A stretch of 64,000 nt of DNA. Source: an uncultured Collinsella sp. (GTDB lineage Bacteria; Actinomycetota; Coriobacteriia; Coriobacteriales; Coriobacteriaceae). The stretch spans positions 496,001-560,000 of the forward strand of contig UQTV01000001.1 of assembly GCA_900544095.1 (NCBI GenBank). Direction: 5' to 3'. Position numbers and translations under genes: made by a program. Positions 20,645 through 28,617 of the stretch are shown here, piece by piece. The notes under the pieces are model-generated. The model was given only the letters and a program-made list of their open reading frames with translations. It searched no databases and was not told the DNA's origin. The stretch's first letter is position 1. Each line of letters starts with the position of its first letter.

Positions 20645-20663
20645 TTTAACATAAACTGTTAAA
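20645..20663. promoter_or_regulatory. Operator-like inverted repeat in the divergent promoter region
   Basis: TTTAACA-TAAAC-TGTTAAA is a perfect 7-bp inverted repeat with a 5-base spacer. It lies 38 bases before the DUF2975-like start and about 80 bases before the permease start. A likely binder is the HTH protein at 21223, but this is inference. Confidence 0.5.
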
Positions 20664-20700
20664 AAGTAATCTGAGTTTTTTAAATTCTTCGGAGGTTATT

Positions 20701-21213
20701 ATGAGTTCCGACAATCGCACTCCCCGGCTTCATTCCTTCCGCATCGCATGTGCGATAGCCTCTGCGACCCTTTGCGCCACCGCCATCGCACAAGTGGCGT
20801 TCTCCTTAAAGCCAGCAATCGAAGTGCTCGACAACCCTGTAATTGCAGACTCCCCCGCGTATCCAGCCCTTGCGATCTCGACATTGGTCCCTGCCGTCAT
20901 CGGTATCGCTACGACCATCCTCAGCGCCGTTCTCGTGTGGACGATCAAGAGCGGAGACCCCTTCAAGAAAGGGTCTGCGACATGCTTGAAGGTGCTCGGC
21001 ATTCTCTTCGTTGTTCAAGCTGCCACCAGCCTCTACGCCGGCTCACTCAAAACCTCCGTTTCGATGTTTGGCGGCGAGGGGGCCGTCGGCGCCCAAGAGA
21101 TCGCTTCATCATTCGATTGGACCTCTCTGGTTCTCGGCATCGTCCTGTTCATGCTTTCCCAGCTCTTCTTGTACGCCCGAGAGCTGTACCTCGACTCCGA
21201 CGAGATTGCGTAA
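20701..21213 (+). CDS. DUF2975-like four-helix membrane protein
   Basis: The 170-aa protein has four hydrophobic segments near 12-30, 55-80, 95-115 and 138-160, with a DPFKKGSATCLKVLGILF stretch between helices two and three, as in DUF2975 proteins. DUF2975 genes are commonly paired with a short YozG-like HTH regulator, as here (9-base gap). The function of the pair is unknown. GGAGG lies 5 bases before the ATG. It is transcribed away from the transporter operon. Confidence 0.75.
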   Translation: MSSDNRTPRLHSFRIACAIASATLCATAIAQVAFSLKPAIEVLDNPVIADSPAYPALAISTLVPAVIGIATTILSAVLVWTIKSGDPFKKGSATCLKVLGILFVVQAATSLYAGSLKTSVSMFGGEGAVGAQEIASSFDWTSLVLGIVLFMLSQLFLYARELYLDSDEIA

Positions 21214-21222
21214 GGAAACGCC

Positions 21223-21474
21223 ATGCCCGTAATTGTTCGCCTCGACAAGATCATGGCCGAGCGAAAGATTTCCTCGAACGAACTTGCCGAAAGGATTGGA
21301 ACCACGCCCGTGAACCTGTCCCGTATTAAAAAAGGGCATATTCGCGGCATTCGCTTCAACACACTCGAGCAGCTATGCCTCGCCCTTCGTTGCCAACCCG
21401 GAGACCTTCTCGAAGTCATGAGCGAAGAGGATGCCCGAAAGGAGTTCGGACTCGATTGGTCCGCCGAGGATTAG
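21223..21474 (+). CDS. Short HTH regulator (YozG-like, Cro/CI family)
   Basis: The 83-aa protein is almost entirely one helix-turn-helix: VRLDKIMAERKISSNELAER, then TTPVNLSRIKKGHIRGI and TLEQLCLALRCQPGDLLE. It is the usual partner of DUF2975-like proteins and probably regulates the pair or the divergent operon. Its TAG stop is followed at once by sequence homologous to the middle of an integrase, so the end of the gene coincides with a recombination junction. The true C-terminus could have been altered there. Confidence 0.85.
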   Translation: MPVIVRLDKIMAERKISSNELAERIGTTPVNLSRIKKGHIRGIRFNTLEQLCLALRCQPGDLLEVMSEEDARKEFGLDWSAED

Positions 21475-22200
21475 AGGGCGGTCGTACTCGCCCTGCACAC
21501 GGGGATGCGAATCGGCGAGGTCTGCGGCCTTCGGTGGTGCGATGTGGATTTCGAGACGGGCCTGATCTCGATCAGACACTCGGTGGCGTACGCGAAGGGA
21601 ATGGGTTCGTTCATCAAGGACACCAAGACCCATGACGCCAGGGGTATCCCCATCGACCCGGTCGGCCTACTCCCCTTCCTGAAGGAGACCCACGAGATCG
21701 ACTGCGGAAAGCTGCGCTTGCGCGGCCTTACCGGGGCGGTCGAGATCGGGGACTGCTACATCCTGTCGGAGCCGGGCGCGACCTTCGCGACGACAAGCTA
21801 TATCCGCAGGGCGTTCAAGACGTTCTCGGAGACCAACGGCCTCATGGGCACCAACGACGAGCTGATCACGTTCCACGGCCTTCGCCACACGTTCGCAACG
21901 CAGTGGATCCGCCAAGGCGGCGATATCAAGGCGCTCCAATCGATCCTCGGCCACAAGGACGCCATGGCGACGCTCAACGTCTACGCCGACATCGAGCCCA
22001 TCTCCAAAATCCATAACATGCTGCGCGCCACGCCGTGCCTTTGGCGCGGGCACCTCGGGCCGAGGGTCGATCCGGGTCCCATGTTCCAACAGAGGATCCA
22101 GGAGTCCATCGAGACGCTCCAGGCGTTCGGCTACGGCATCACCGAGCCGGACGACCGAAATATCGCCATACGCGACGTGAAGACGAACAGTTGGCCCTAG
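21475..22200 (+). pseudogene. Tyrosine recombinase (integrase) remnant, N-terminus missing
   Basis: The open frame starts straight after the HTH stop codon with AVVLALHTGMRIGEVCGLRW, the box I region with the first catalytic arginine. It continues to FHGLRHTFATQWIRQGG (box II HxxR) and LGHKDAMATLNVYAD with the tyrosine nucleophile. The catalytic domain is complete, but the arm-binding and core-binding N-terminal domains are absent. No start codon with a ribosome-binding site fits the beginning; an ATG at 21505 would yield 231 residues. It lies about 150 bases inside the right direct repeat, consistent with a decayed integrative element. Confidence 0.8.
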
Positions 22201-22596
22201 CTCACCGAGTACGCGGCAGTGCTGGGCCCATCCCAACTGAGGTCACGGTGGTCCGATAGGGGCGCCGCCCGCGGCATGCGCCGCGGAGCGGTATCCCCTA
22301 CCGAAGGGCGGGGATGCCCTCCGCTTCCAGTTCGGAATCAGCCGTCGGAGGCGTTCGGCTGACTGCGGGAACGGCCTGTCCGCTCAATGTGTTCGGCTGA
22401 GATCGGAAATCAACCCAACACGAGCCGGACACGCGCCAGACGGCTCTTCCCCGTACGGCCTTCCCCCTTACGCTCATGTTGCAGGCATGTAACGCCGCAG
22501 CGAGCGCGCCTTTTTTGCGCCAGACAGGTACAATGATGAACACTGTACCGTAGCGGAGCGCCCCGCGCGCGCCGCAATCACGCGAAAGGGTTTCCC
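22201..22596. other. Right boundary of the accessory block and upstream region of the ACT gene
   Basis: No gene is supported here. It holds the right direct repeat (22352-22415), several GC-rich partial hairpins before it, and an inverted repeat (GGTACA at 22529-22534 with TGTACC at 22546-22551) before the ACT-domain gene that may be an operator. Confidence 0.6.
22352..22415. repeat. 64-bp direct repeat, right copy
   Basis: This copy matches 15140-15203 at 62 of 64 bases, same orientation. The sequence outside the two copies is only weakly similar. Confidence 0.85.
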
Positions 22597-22884
22597 ATGG
22601 CCGAGATCTCGTCCTCCCGTATCGTCATCACCGTCCTTGGCAAGAACCGCCCCGGCATCGTCGCCGGCGTCACCCGTGTCCTGGGCGAGGCCAACGTCGA
22701 CATCCGCGACATTACGCAGTCCATTATCGAGGACATCTTCACCATGACCATGCTGGCCGACACCGCCGAGTCCAAGCTCGACTTCGCCGAGCTGCAGAAG
22801 GCGCTGGCCGAGGCCGGCGAGCTTTCGGGCGTCAACGTGTCCATCCAGCGCGAGGACGTCTTTAACTTTATGTACCGCCTGTAG
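22597..22884 (+). CDS. ACT-domain protein (UPF0237 type)
   Basis: The 95-aa protein is a single ACT domain: IVITVLGKNRPGIVAGVTRV, then NVDIRDITQSIIEDIFTMTM, ending FNFMYRL. ACT domains bind small ligands, often amino acids. Stand-alone versions of this length are widespread and of unclear function. AAAGGG precedes the ATG. Citrate synthase follows 78 bases downstream on the same strand and may be co-transcribed. Confidence 0.9.
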   Translation: MAEISSSRIVITVLGKNRPGIVAGVTRVLGEANVDIRDITQSIIEDIFTMTMLADTAESKLDFAELQKALAEAGELSGVNVSIQREDVFNFMYRL

Positions 22885-22962
22885 CGAACAGGCCGCCCGG
22901 GGATAGCCCGAAGCGCGCACGCCCAAGTGCGCCGCCCCGACGCGGCCCGGAGAGGAGCGCGC

Positions 22963-24381
22963 ATGGCCTACGACGCCAAGAAAATCTACTACCGCTTCGA
23001 CGACCACCTGAGCCGCCTGGTCCTGGATTACGAGGCAAGCCGCCAGATTTCGCCCGAGAGCGAAAACCTCTACCACGGCATGCCGACTAATCCGTATGAC
23101 GAGGGTCTGTTCGTCGAGCATAACGTCAAGCGCGGCCTGCGTAATGCCGACGGCTCGGGCGTGGTCGCGGGCCTTACCCGCATCTCGGACGTGCACGGCT
23201 ACAACAAGGTCGACGGCAAGGTCGTACCCGACCAGGGCAAGCTCACGCTGCGCGGCTATAGCATCGAGGATCTGGTCAACAATGCCCAGGCCGAGAATCG
23301 CTATGGCTACGAAGAAGTCGCCTATCTGCTTATCACGGGCTCGCTGCCCAACAAAGAGGAGCTCGACGGCTTCTGCGAGCGCCTTGGTGCCTTTAGACAT
23401 CTGAGCGACGAATACGTCAAAGAGTTCCCCATGACCACGGTTTCGTCGAGCATCATGAATGTGCTCCAGCGCGCCGTGCTGCTGCTCTACGCCTTCGATG
23501 CCGAACCCGACGTAATTACGCCCGAGCATGAGATCGACGTCGCCATCTCTATGCTCGCCCGTCTCCCCCGCATCGCCGCCTTCGCGCATATGGCCTCGGT
23601 CGCCAAGCGCCGCGGCTCCGAGGTTCATGTACCGCACCCCACACCCGGCCTCTCCACCGCCGAGACCATCCTGCAGGTTCTACGCGGCGGCATGGCATTC
23701 ACCCGCGACGAAGCCATGCTGCTCGACGTGATGCTCATGCTGCATGCCGAGCACGGCGGCGGCAACAACTCCACGTTTGCCTGCCGCGTGCTGTCCTCCT
23801 CGGCCACCGACCCGTATTCCGCCTACGCCGCGGCTATCGGCTCGCTCAAGGGCCCGCGTCACGGCGGCGCCAACGCCAAGGTCGTATCCATGCACGAGGA
23901 CATTCGCGCGCATGTTTCCAACTGGGAAGACGAGGACGAGGTCGCAGCCTACCTGGGCAAGATTCTCGACAAGCAGGCCTTCGACGGCACGGGCCTCATC
24001 TACGGTATGGGCCACGCCGTCTACACGCTGAGCGACCCGCGCGCCGAGGTGTGCCGCCGTTACGCGCGCACGCTTGCCGCCAAGAAGGACCTGGGCGAGG
24101 AGTTCGCGCTCATCGAGCGCATCGAGCGTCTGGCCCCGCAGGTGATGCGCGATCACGGCATGACCAAGCCCATCTGCGCCAACATCGACCTGTACACGGG
24201 CTTTATCTACAAGATGCTCGGCGTGCCCGAGACGCTCTTTACGCCGCTGTTCGCCGTCGCCCGCATGGCCGGCTGGTCGGCGCACCGCATGGAAGAGCTC
24301 TTCTGCGCGCATCGCATCATCCGCCCGGCATACCGTCCGGTGATCGATCCGCTGGAGTACAAGCCGCTCGCCGATCGCTAA
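22963..24381 (+). CDS. Citrate synthase family protein
   Basis: The 472-aa enzyme condenses acetyl-CoA with oxaloacetate. Conserved family segments are GLTRISDVHGY, RGYSIEDLV, LMLHAEHGGGNNSTF (first catalytic histidine region), GPRHGGANAKV (second histidine region) and GMGHAVYTLSDPRAE. Length and motifs fit the citrate/2-methylcitrate synthase family; substrate preference cannot be told from sequence alone. The ATG at 22963 has GAGAGGAG upstream. The frame is open 12 codons earlier without a good site. A terminator follows. No other TCA-cycle gene is nearby. Confidence 0.93.
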   Translation: MAYDAKKIYYRFDDHLSRLVLDYEASRQISPESENLYHGMPTNPYDEGLFVEHNVKRGLRNADGSGVVAGLTRISDVHGYNKVDGKVVPDQGKLTLRGYSIEDLVNNAQAENRYGYEEVAYLLITGSLPNKEELDGFCERLGAFRHLSDEYVKEFPMTTVSSSIMNVLQRAVLLLYAFDAEPDVITPEHEIDVAISMLARLPRIAAFAHMASVAKRRGSEVHVPHPTPGLSTAETILQVLRGGMAFTRDEAMLLDVMLMLHAEHGGGNNSTFACRVLSSSATDPYSAYAAAIGSLKGPRHGGANAKVVSMHEDIRAHVSNWEDEDEVAAYLGKILDKQAFDGTGLIYGMGHAVYTLSDPRAEVCRRYARTLAAKKDLGEEFALIERIERLAPQVMRDHGMTKPICANIDLYTGFIYKMLGVPETLFTPLFAVARMAGWSAHRMEELFCAHRIIRPAYRPVIDPLEYKPLADR

Positions 24382-24406
24382 GACGCGGACCGTTATAGAA
24401 CCCGAA

Positions 24407-24443
24407 CGTGGCCAGGGCATCACCGCCCTCGGCCACGCTTTTT
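24407..24443 (+). terminator. Terminator after citrate synthase
   Basis: CGTGGCC at 24407-24413 pairs with GGCCACG at 24431-24437, and an inner GGGC/GCCC also pairs. CTTTTTAT follows on the plus strand. It sits 25 bases past the stop. Confidence 0.85.
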
Positions 24444-24468
24444 ATGCCAGCAGAAAGGGCTGCATCAA

Positions 24469-25311
24469 ATGATTGTATTTTCCGATATGGACGGAACGCT
24501 GCTGACGAGCGATAAGCAGATGAGCGATGCCACCTGGGCGATGCTCGACGAACTCGCTCGACGCGGGATTGAATTTGTGCCCTGCACGGGACGTCCGCTG
24601 TCGGGCGTCTTTGAGCCCATCCTCGCCCATCCCGCCGTGCACTATGCCGTCTGCGCCAACGGTGCCAGCGTCTGGCAGCTCGACGACGATGTGCCCACCG
24701 ATACCTCACGTGCTACGCGCATTTTGAGCCGACCGCTCGACCGCGCCATCGCCCACCGCGTCCATAACATTGCCGCCGGCCACGATGTCACCTTCGATAT
24801 CTTCGCGGACGGGCAGTGCTTCCTCCCCCGCTCGCTCTACACGCGCCTGGACGAATTCTGCGGCGGCGACCCCCACATCGCGGCTTCGCTCAAGCGCACA
24901 CGAACACCGATCGACATAGATATCGACAACAAGATCGACGAGGTCGAGACGCTCGAACGCATCGCCATGTACTGGCACGACCCAGCCGATCGCGACGCCA
25001 TCGCGGCGGAGCTCGACACGCTCGGAGGCATTGAGGTCACGCGTTCGTACGCCATGAATATCGAGGTCATGGGCGCGGGCACCACCAAGGGAACGGCCCT
25101 CACGTGGCTATGCGAGCACCTGGGCGAGCGTCTCGCCGACGCCTGGGCGTTCGGCGACAACATCAACGACATCCCCATGCTGCAGGCAGCGGGCCACGGC
25201 ATGGCCATGATCAACGCCGAGCCCGAGGACCGCGAGGCCGCCGACGCCATCACCGAACACGACAACGACCACGACGGCGTCGCCCGCACCATCATGGCCG
25301 CCCTCGCCTAG
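24469..25311 (+). CDS. HAD-superfamily hydrolase, Cof type (1)
   Basis: The 280-aa phosphatase has the HAD nucleophile motif FSDMDGTLLTSD at the N-terminus, CTGRPLSG as motif II region, and the motif IV FGDNINDIPMLQAAG near 225-240. The large C2-type cap between them marks the Cof subfamily, which dephosphorylates sugar phosphates and related metabolites. The substrate cannot be named. AAAGGG lies 9 bases before the ATG. It converges with a paralogue at 25354. Confidence 0.92.
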   Translation: MIVFSDMDGTLLTSDKQMSDATWAMLDELARRGIEFVPCTGRPLSGVFEPILAHPAVHYAVCANGASVWQLDDDVPTDTSRATRILSRPLDRAIAHRVHNIAAGHDVTFDIFADGQCFLPRSLYTRLDEFCGGDPHIAASLKRTRTPIDIDIDNKIDEVETLERIAMYWHDPADRDAIAAELDTLGGIEVTRSYAMNIEVMGAGTTKGTALTWLCEHLGERLADAWAFGDNINDIPMLQAAGHGMAMINAEPEDREAADAITEHDNDHDGVARTIMAALA

Positions 25312-25321
25312 CAGCAGCAAC

Positions 25322-25350
25322 CCGGCAGAAAAGGAACGTCCCTAACTGCT
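25322..25350. repeat. Dispersed 29-bp repeat, copy 1
   Basis: This 29-base stretch, centred on AAAAGGAACGTCCCTAA, matches 28349-28377 at 25 positions. It lies between the two convergent HAD genes and belongs to a set of short intergenic repeats in the window. Confidence 0.6.
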
Positions 25351-25353
25351 GGA

Positions 25354-26148
25354 TTAAGCAAGGCTCTCCAGAACACGGCGGAGTTCTTGCTGGACGGCGT
25401 GGTCGCGGTTACGACCCACCACGCGATCGGCCACCGCCTTGAGCGCGGGGCGCGCGTTTTCCATCGCGCAACCCGTGCCGACAAAGCGAATGATCTCGTA
25501 GTCGTTCATAGAGTCGCCAAACGCCATAACCTCATCGCGCCCAATGCCGTAATGCTCCGCGAGCTGTGCGATGCCCGAAGCCTTCGACACACCGGGCTGC
25601 ATGGCATCGATCCACGCGTTGCCTGAAGGCGCAAAGGTAAAGAGCTGACCGAGTTCGCGCTGTAGCACGTACGCACTGTCCATAACGACACCGTCGTCGC
25701 AAAAGATACTCGCTTTGATGATATTTACGCTGGGATCGGGCAGCTCCCAAATGCGCTCGGCATTGGGGAGGTCCTTATCAACCTCGCGCACGAACTTGCT
25801 CTCGTCATCGAGCAAAAAGGACTTGGTTCGGTCAAAGAGCGCAAGGTGCAAATTGGGAAACGTCGCGACGGCCTGGGCGAGCTTTCGAATCGCCAGGTGC
25901 GAATACACCTCGCGGTCTACCATTTTGCCGTCGGCGTAGACCTGGGCACCGTTAGCCGCGACAAAGTCCATCTTGTCGCGAACGGGCGCAAAGAACTCGC
26001 ACAGGCGATCGTAGCGGCGGCCTGACGATGCGGCAAAATGTACACCATGCTCGCGTAGTGCCAGGATCAATTCGTAGGTCTCAGGCGGCACCTGACCATT
26101 TTCGTCAAGCAGTGTGCCGTCCATATCGGATGCAATCAGTTTAAACAT
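25354..26148 (-). CDS. HAD-superfamily hydrolase, Cof type (2)
   Basis: The 264-aa protein has ASDMDGTLLDENG at the N-terminus, AASSGRRYDRL and a FGDSMNDYEIIRFVG motif near 215, with a C2 cap between. It belongs to the Cof-type phosphatases like its convergent neighbour. Its own mRNA leader can fold so that the AAGGGAG ribosome-binding site lies within a 13-bp stem (26154-26215), so translation may be gated by structure. The substrate is unknown. Confidence 0.92.
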   Translation of the reverse strand: MFKLIASDMDGTLLDENGQVPPETYELILALREHGVHFAASSGRRYDRLCEFFAPVRDKMDFVAANGAQVYADGKMVDREVYSHLAIRKLAQAVATFPNLHLALFDRTKSFLLDDESKFVREVDKDLPNAERIWELPDPSVNIIKASIFCDDGVVMDSAYVLQRELGQLFTFAPSGNAWIDAMQPGVSKASGIAQLAEHYGIGRDEVMAFGDSMNDYEIIRFVGTGCAMENARPALKAVADRVVGRNRDHAVQQELRRVLESLA

Positions 26149-26153
26149 AGAAA

Positions 26154-26215
26154 AGCTCCCTTCGGGCTTGATGGAATCGGACGTGTATCCGATTCCAACG
26201 TACCCAAAGGGAGCT
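26154..26215 (-). promoter_or_regulatory. Two-stem leader enclosing the ribosome-binding site of the HAD gene
   Basis: Outer arms 26154-26166 and 26203-26215 pair at 12 of 13 positions. A perfect inner stem (26173-26181 with 26188-26196) has a 6-base loop. The arm nearest the gene contains AAGGGAG, and TTTTC follows just before the ATG. It could be a terminator for an upstream transcript, an attenuator, or a translational switch. Confidence 0.6.
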
Positions 26216-26346
26216 CAAATAAGACCCCGCAGTCATAAACGTTACAAGGACCTAGCAAATAGCTCACGCGCGCCAGAGGCCCTACGGTCGCGGCGTCAGG
26301 CGACACGCCACCCCGACGGCCAGTCGTTTAAAAACGTCCCCGATGA

Positions 26347-28167
26347 CTAGTCGGCGTAGGTGAAGGTTGTGACGTCGAACATGCCCTCGGGGCGGATGCG
26401 GAGCGTCGGGATGACCGGCAGGGGCAGGAAGATGATGCCCATGATGGGGTCGAGCGGCGGCTCAATACCCATGGCGCGCGCCTTGACCATAAAGTCGTCG
26501 TGCTGCGCCGCAACGTCTTCGGCAGCGCCCTCGCTCATCAGGCCGCCGAGCGCCAGCGGAATGCGCGCCACGATCTCGCCGTTGCGCACCAGCACGTGGC
26601 CGCCCTGCCCCACGGCCTCAACGGCAGCCATCATATCCGCCGCATTGTCGCCCACCACGCACACGTTGTGCGAGTCGTGGCCGATCGTGGAGGCAATGGC
26701 GCCGCCCGTGATGGTAAAGCCGCGCACCCAACCACAGCCGATATGCTTGCCGACCAAGCCCAGACCCGCGGGGCCGTCGCCGTCGGCGCCCTCGGCCTGC
26801 AGCGACACGCCACGGCCATGGCGCTCAATCAGCATAATGCGGCGCAAGTCCTCGTCAGTCTCAGGACGAACCATACCCGTGATGGCCTTACCCGGCACCA
26901 CGTCAATCACAGCCTCGCCCGGCTTAAAGGCATAGTCGAACACGTCGAGCGATAGCTTCGGCAGTTTAACGGAAGCACGCAGCTCATCGGCAAGGGCCGC
27001 AACCTCGGCCATCTCGGGTGCAATCTCGCCCACAAAGGTGCCGTCCTGCGCCACCAGGGCACCGGCGGCATATACGCGATGCGGAGCCTTAGCAAACGTC
27101 AGGTCATCGAGCAACAGCAGGTCAGCGCGCTTGCCCGGGGCGATTGCGCCGCGGAGCTCGTGCGGGTCGCGACAACCGTGGTCCAGACCAAACGCCTCAG
27201 CCGTGGAAAGGGACGCCATAGAGATGGCAACCACGGGGTCAATACCGGCCTCGATAGCCACGCGGCAGGCGTTGTCGATCATACCGGTCGAAAGCGCATC
27301 GGAGGGAGCACGGTCGTCAGTCGCAAAACAGCAGCGGCGGGCGCGCGCGGGATTCTCCAGCAGCATCGGGGACAAATTGGCCAGGTCGTGGCTGCACGTG
27401 CCCTCACGCAGCATCACATACATGCCGCGGGATAGCTTGTCGAGCGCCTCCTCGGGAATCGTCGACTCGTGGTCGGCGATAATGCCCGCTGCGGCATAGG
27501 CGTTGAGGTCCTTACCGGCAACGAGCGGCGCATGGCCGTCGACCTGCTTGGACGGCGTCTGGTTGGCAGCATCGATGCGAGCACAGGTCTCGGGGTCGGC
27601 CATAAAGACGCCCGGCAGGTTCATCATTTCGCCCAGGCCAAAGACATCGCCTGGATGCTCGGCAAAAAACTCCTGCATATCGGCGGCGGTAATCACGGCA
27701 CCGGCCTGCTCGTCGGGCAGCGCGGGCACGCACGAAGGCATCATGTACTTGATGGAGATGGGCGCGCGGCGGCCATCCTCGATCATAAAGCGCAAGCCGT
27801 CGAGACCGGCAACATTGGCAATCTCGTGACTGTCGGCAATGGCGGTGGTAGTACCGCGCGTCGCGGCCATGCGAGCATACTCGGCGGGACGGATGTTCGA
27901 GGACTCAATGTGCAGATGCCCGTCAATAAAACCGGGAGCGAGATAGCGACCCTGGCAGTCGACGACCTCAGCTGCCTCGTAGGTGCCAGCGGCATCGTCG
28001 CGACCATCGTAGAGCACGCCGACGATCACACCGTCCTTGACGGCAACGCTACCGGGCGCCACACGCTGGCCATACACGTCGACGATCTGCGCATTGGTAA
28101 ACAGCGTGTCGACGGGCACGCGGCCCTCGGCGGCCTCGATCACAGACCTCATGACCTCAACGGACAT
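26347..28167 (-). CDS. ade: Adenine deaminase (amidohydrolase family)
   Basis: The 606-aa enzyme converts adenine to hypoxanthine and ammonia in purine salvage. It shows VDCQGRYLAPGFIDGHLHIE with the metal-binding HLH near 100, ADSHEIANVAG, GHAPLVAGKDLNAY, GIIADHESTIPEEAL and CFATDDRAPSDAL. The C-terminal adenine deaminase domain starts near VRPETDEDLRRIMLIERHG and holds GHDSHNVCVVG. I chose the ATG at 28167, which has AAAGGAGA upstream; the frame runs 27 codons further. The NCS2 permeases at 47.2 and 61.2 kb could supply purines. Confidence 0.95.
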   Translation of the reverse strand: MSVEVMRSVIEAAEGRVPVDTLFTNAQIVDVYGQRVAPGSVAVKDGVIVGVLYDGRDDAAGTYEAAEVVDCQGRYLAPGFIDGHLHIESSNIRPAEYARMAATRGTTTAIADSHEIANVAGLDGLRFMIEDGRRAPISIKYMMPSCVPALPDEQAGAVITAADMQEFFAEHPGDVFGLGEMMNLPGVFMADPETCARIDAANQTPSKQVDGHAPLVAGKDLNAYAAAGIIADHESTIPEEALDKLSRGMYVMLREGTCSHDLANLSPMLLENPARARRCCFATDDRAPSDALSTGMIDNACRVAIEAGIDPVVAISMASLSTAEAFGLDHGCRDPHELRGAIAPGKRADLLLLDDLTFAKAPHRVYAAGALVAQDGTFVGEIAPEMAEVAALADELRASVKLPKLSLDVFDYAFKPGEAVIDVVPGKAITGMVRPETDEDLRRIMLIERHGRGVSLQAEGADGDGPAGLGLVGKHIGCGWVRGFTITGGAIASTIGHDSHNVCVVGDNAADMMAAVEAVGQGGHVLVRNGEIVARIPLALGGLMSEGAAEDVAAQHDDFMVKARAMGIEPPLDPIMGIIFLPLPVIPTLRIRPEGMFDVTTFTYAD

Positions 28168-28348
28168 ACATTCTCCTTTAACCGTAGAAAACAGCTGCGG
28201 AGCGGACAGGCCTTCACCGCAGCAAGACAATAGCCATTGTATGCCCAAAAGAAAGTCCCGCTAACACCCCTTCCGCTTAACGGCACACGCCGCTCAGCGC
28301 AATGGAGACAGGTTGCTTTGCACCAATGACAAGGAGTGCCCCAAAGTG

Positions 28349-28377
28349 CCGGCACAAAAGGATCGTCCCTAAGTGCC
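28349..28377. repeat. Dispersed 29-bp repeat, copy 2
   Basis: The match to 25322-25350 is 25 of 29 bases in the same orientation. This copy has short complementary ends (GGCAC and GTGCC). Confidence 0.6.
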
Positions 28378-28526
28378 AACAACGGAAGCGCCGATGTTTT
28401 GGCAACGACAGCGAAAACCCGTCAGAACGAGCAAGGTGCCTTGAAACGAGGCGGCATTGACCTTTTGGTCATGCCGCCGAAGTTAAAAGGCAGATTGCCG
28501 CTCTGGCGGGTTTGCAGCGTCGAGCC

Positions 28527-28554
28527 GTTACGCGGTTTCGTAAAACCGCGTAAC
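28527..28554. other. Perfect 12-bp hairpin
   Basis: GTTACGCGGTTT at 28527-28538 pairs with AAACCGCGTAAC at 28543-28554 around CGTA. No T tract is adjacent in either direction. It lies two bases from the tyrS terminator, and the pair may act together. Confidence 0.6.
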
Positions 28555-28555
28555 T

Positions 28556-28590
28556 AAAAGGCCGCGGCCGGAAATCCCGGCTGCGGCCTT
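28556..28590 (-). terminator. Terminator after tyrS
   Basis: AAGGCCGC pairs with GCGGCCTT at the ends, and CCGG/CCGG pairs inward. TTTTAG follows on the minus strand. It lies 28 bases past the tyrS stop. Confidence 0.85.
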
Positions 28591-28617
28591 GTTGCACTTG
28601 TGAGGTCAACTCGCTCG

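Larger units (their letters stand above)
28168..28617. other. Structured intergenic region between ade and tyrS
   Basis: These 450 bases have no supported gene. They contain dispersed repeat copies (28304-28326 and 28349-28377) and three hairpins: 28450-28478 (12 bp with one bulge, TTTT loop), 28527-28554 (perfect 12 bp, CGTA loop) and the tyrS terminator (28556-28590). The stacked hairpins resemble a structured untranslated or small RNA, which is not proven. Confidence 0.6.
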
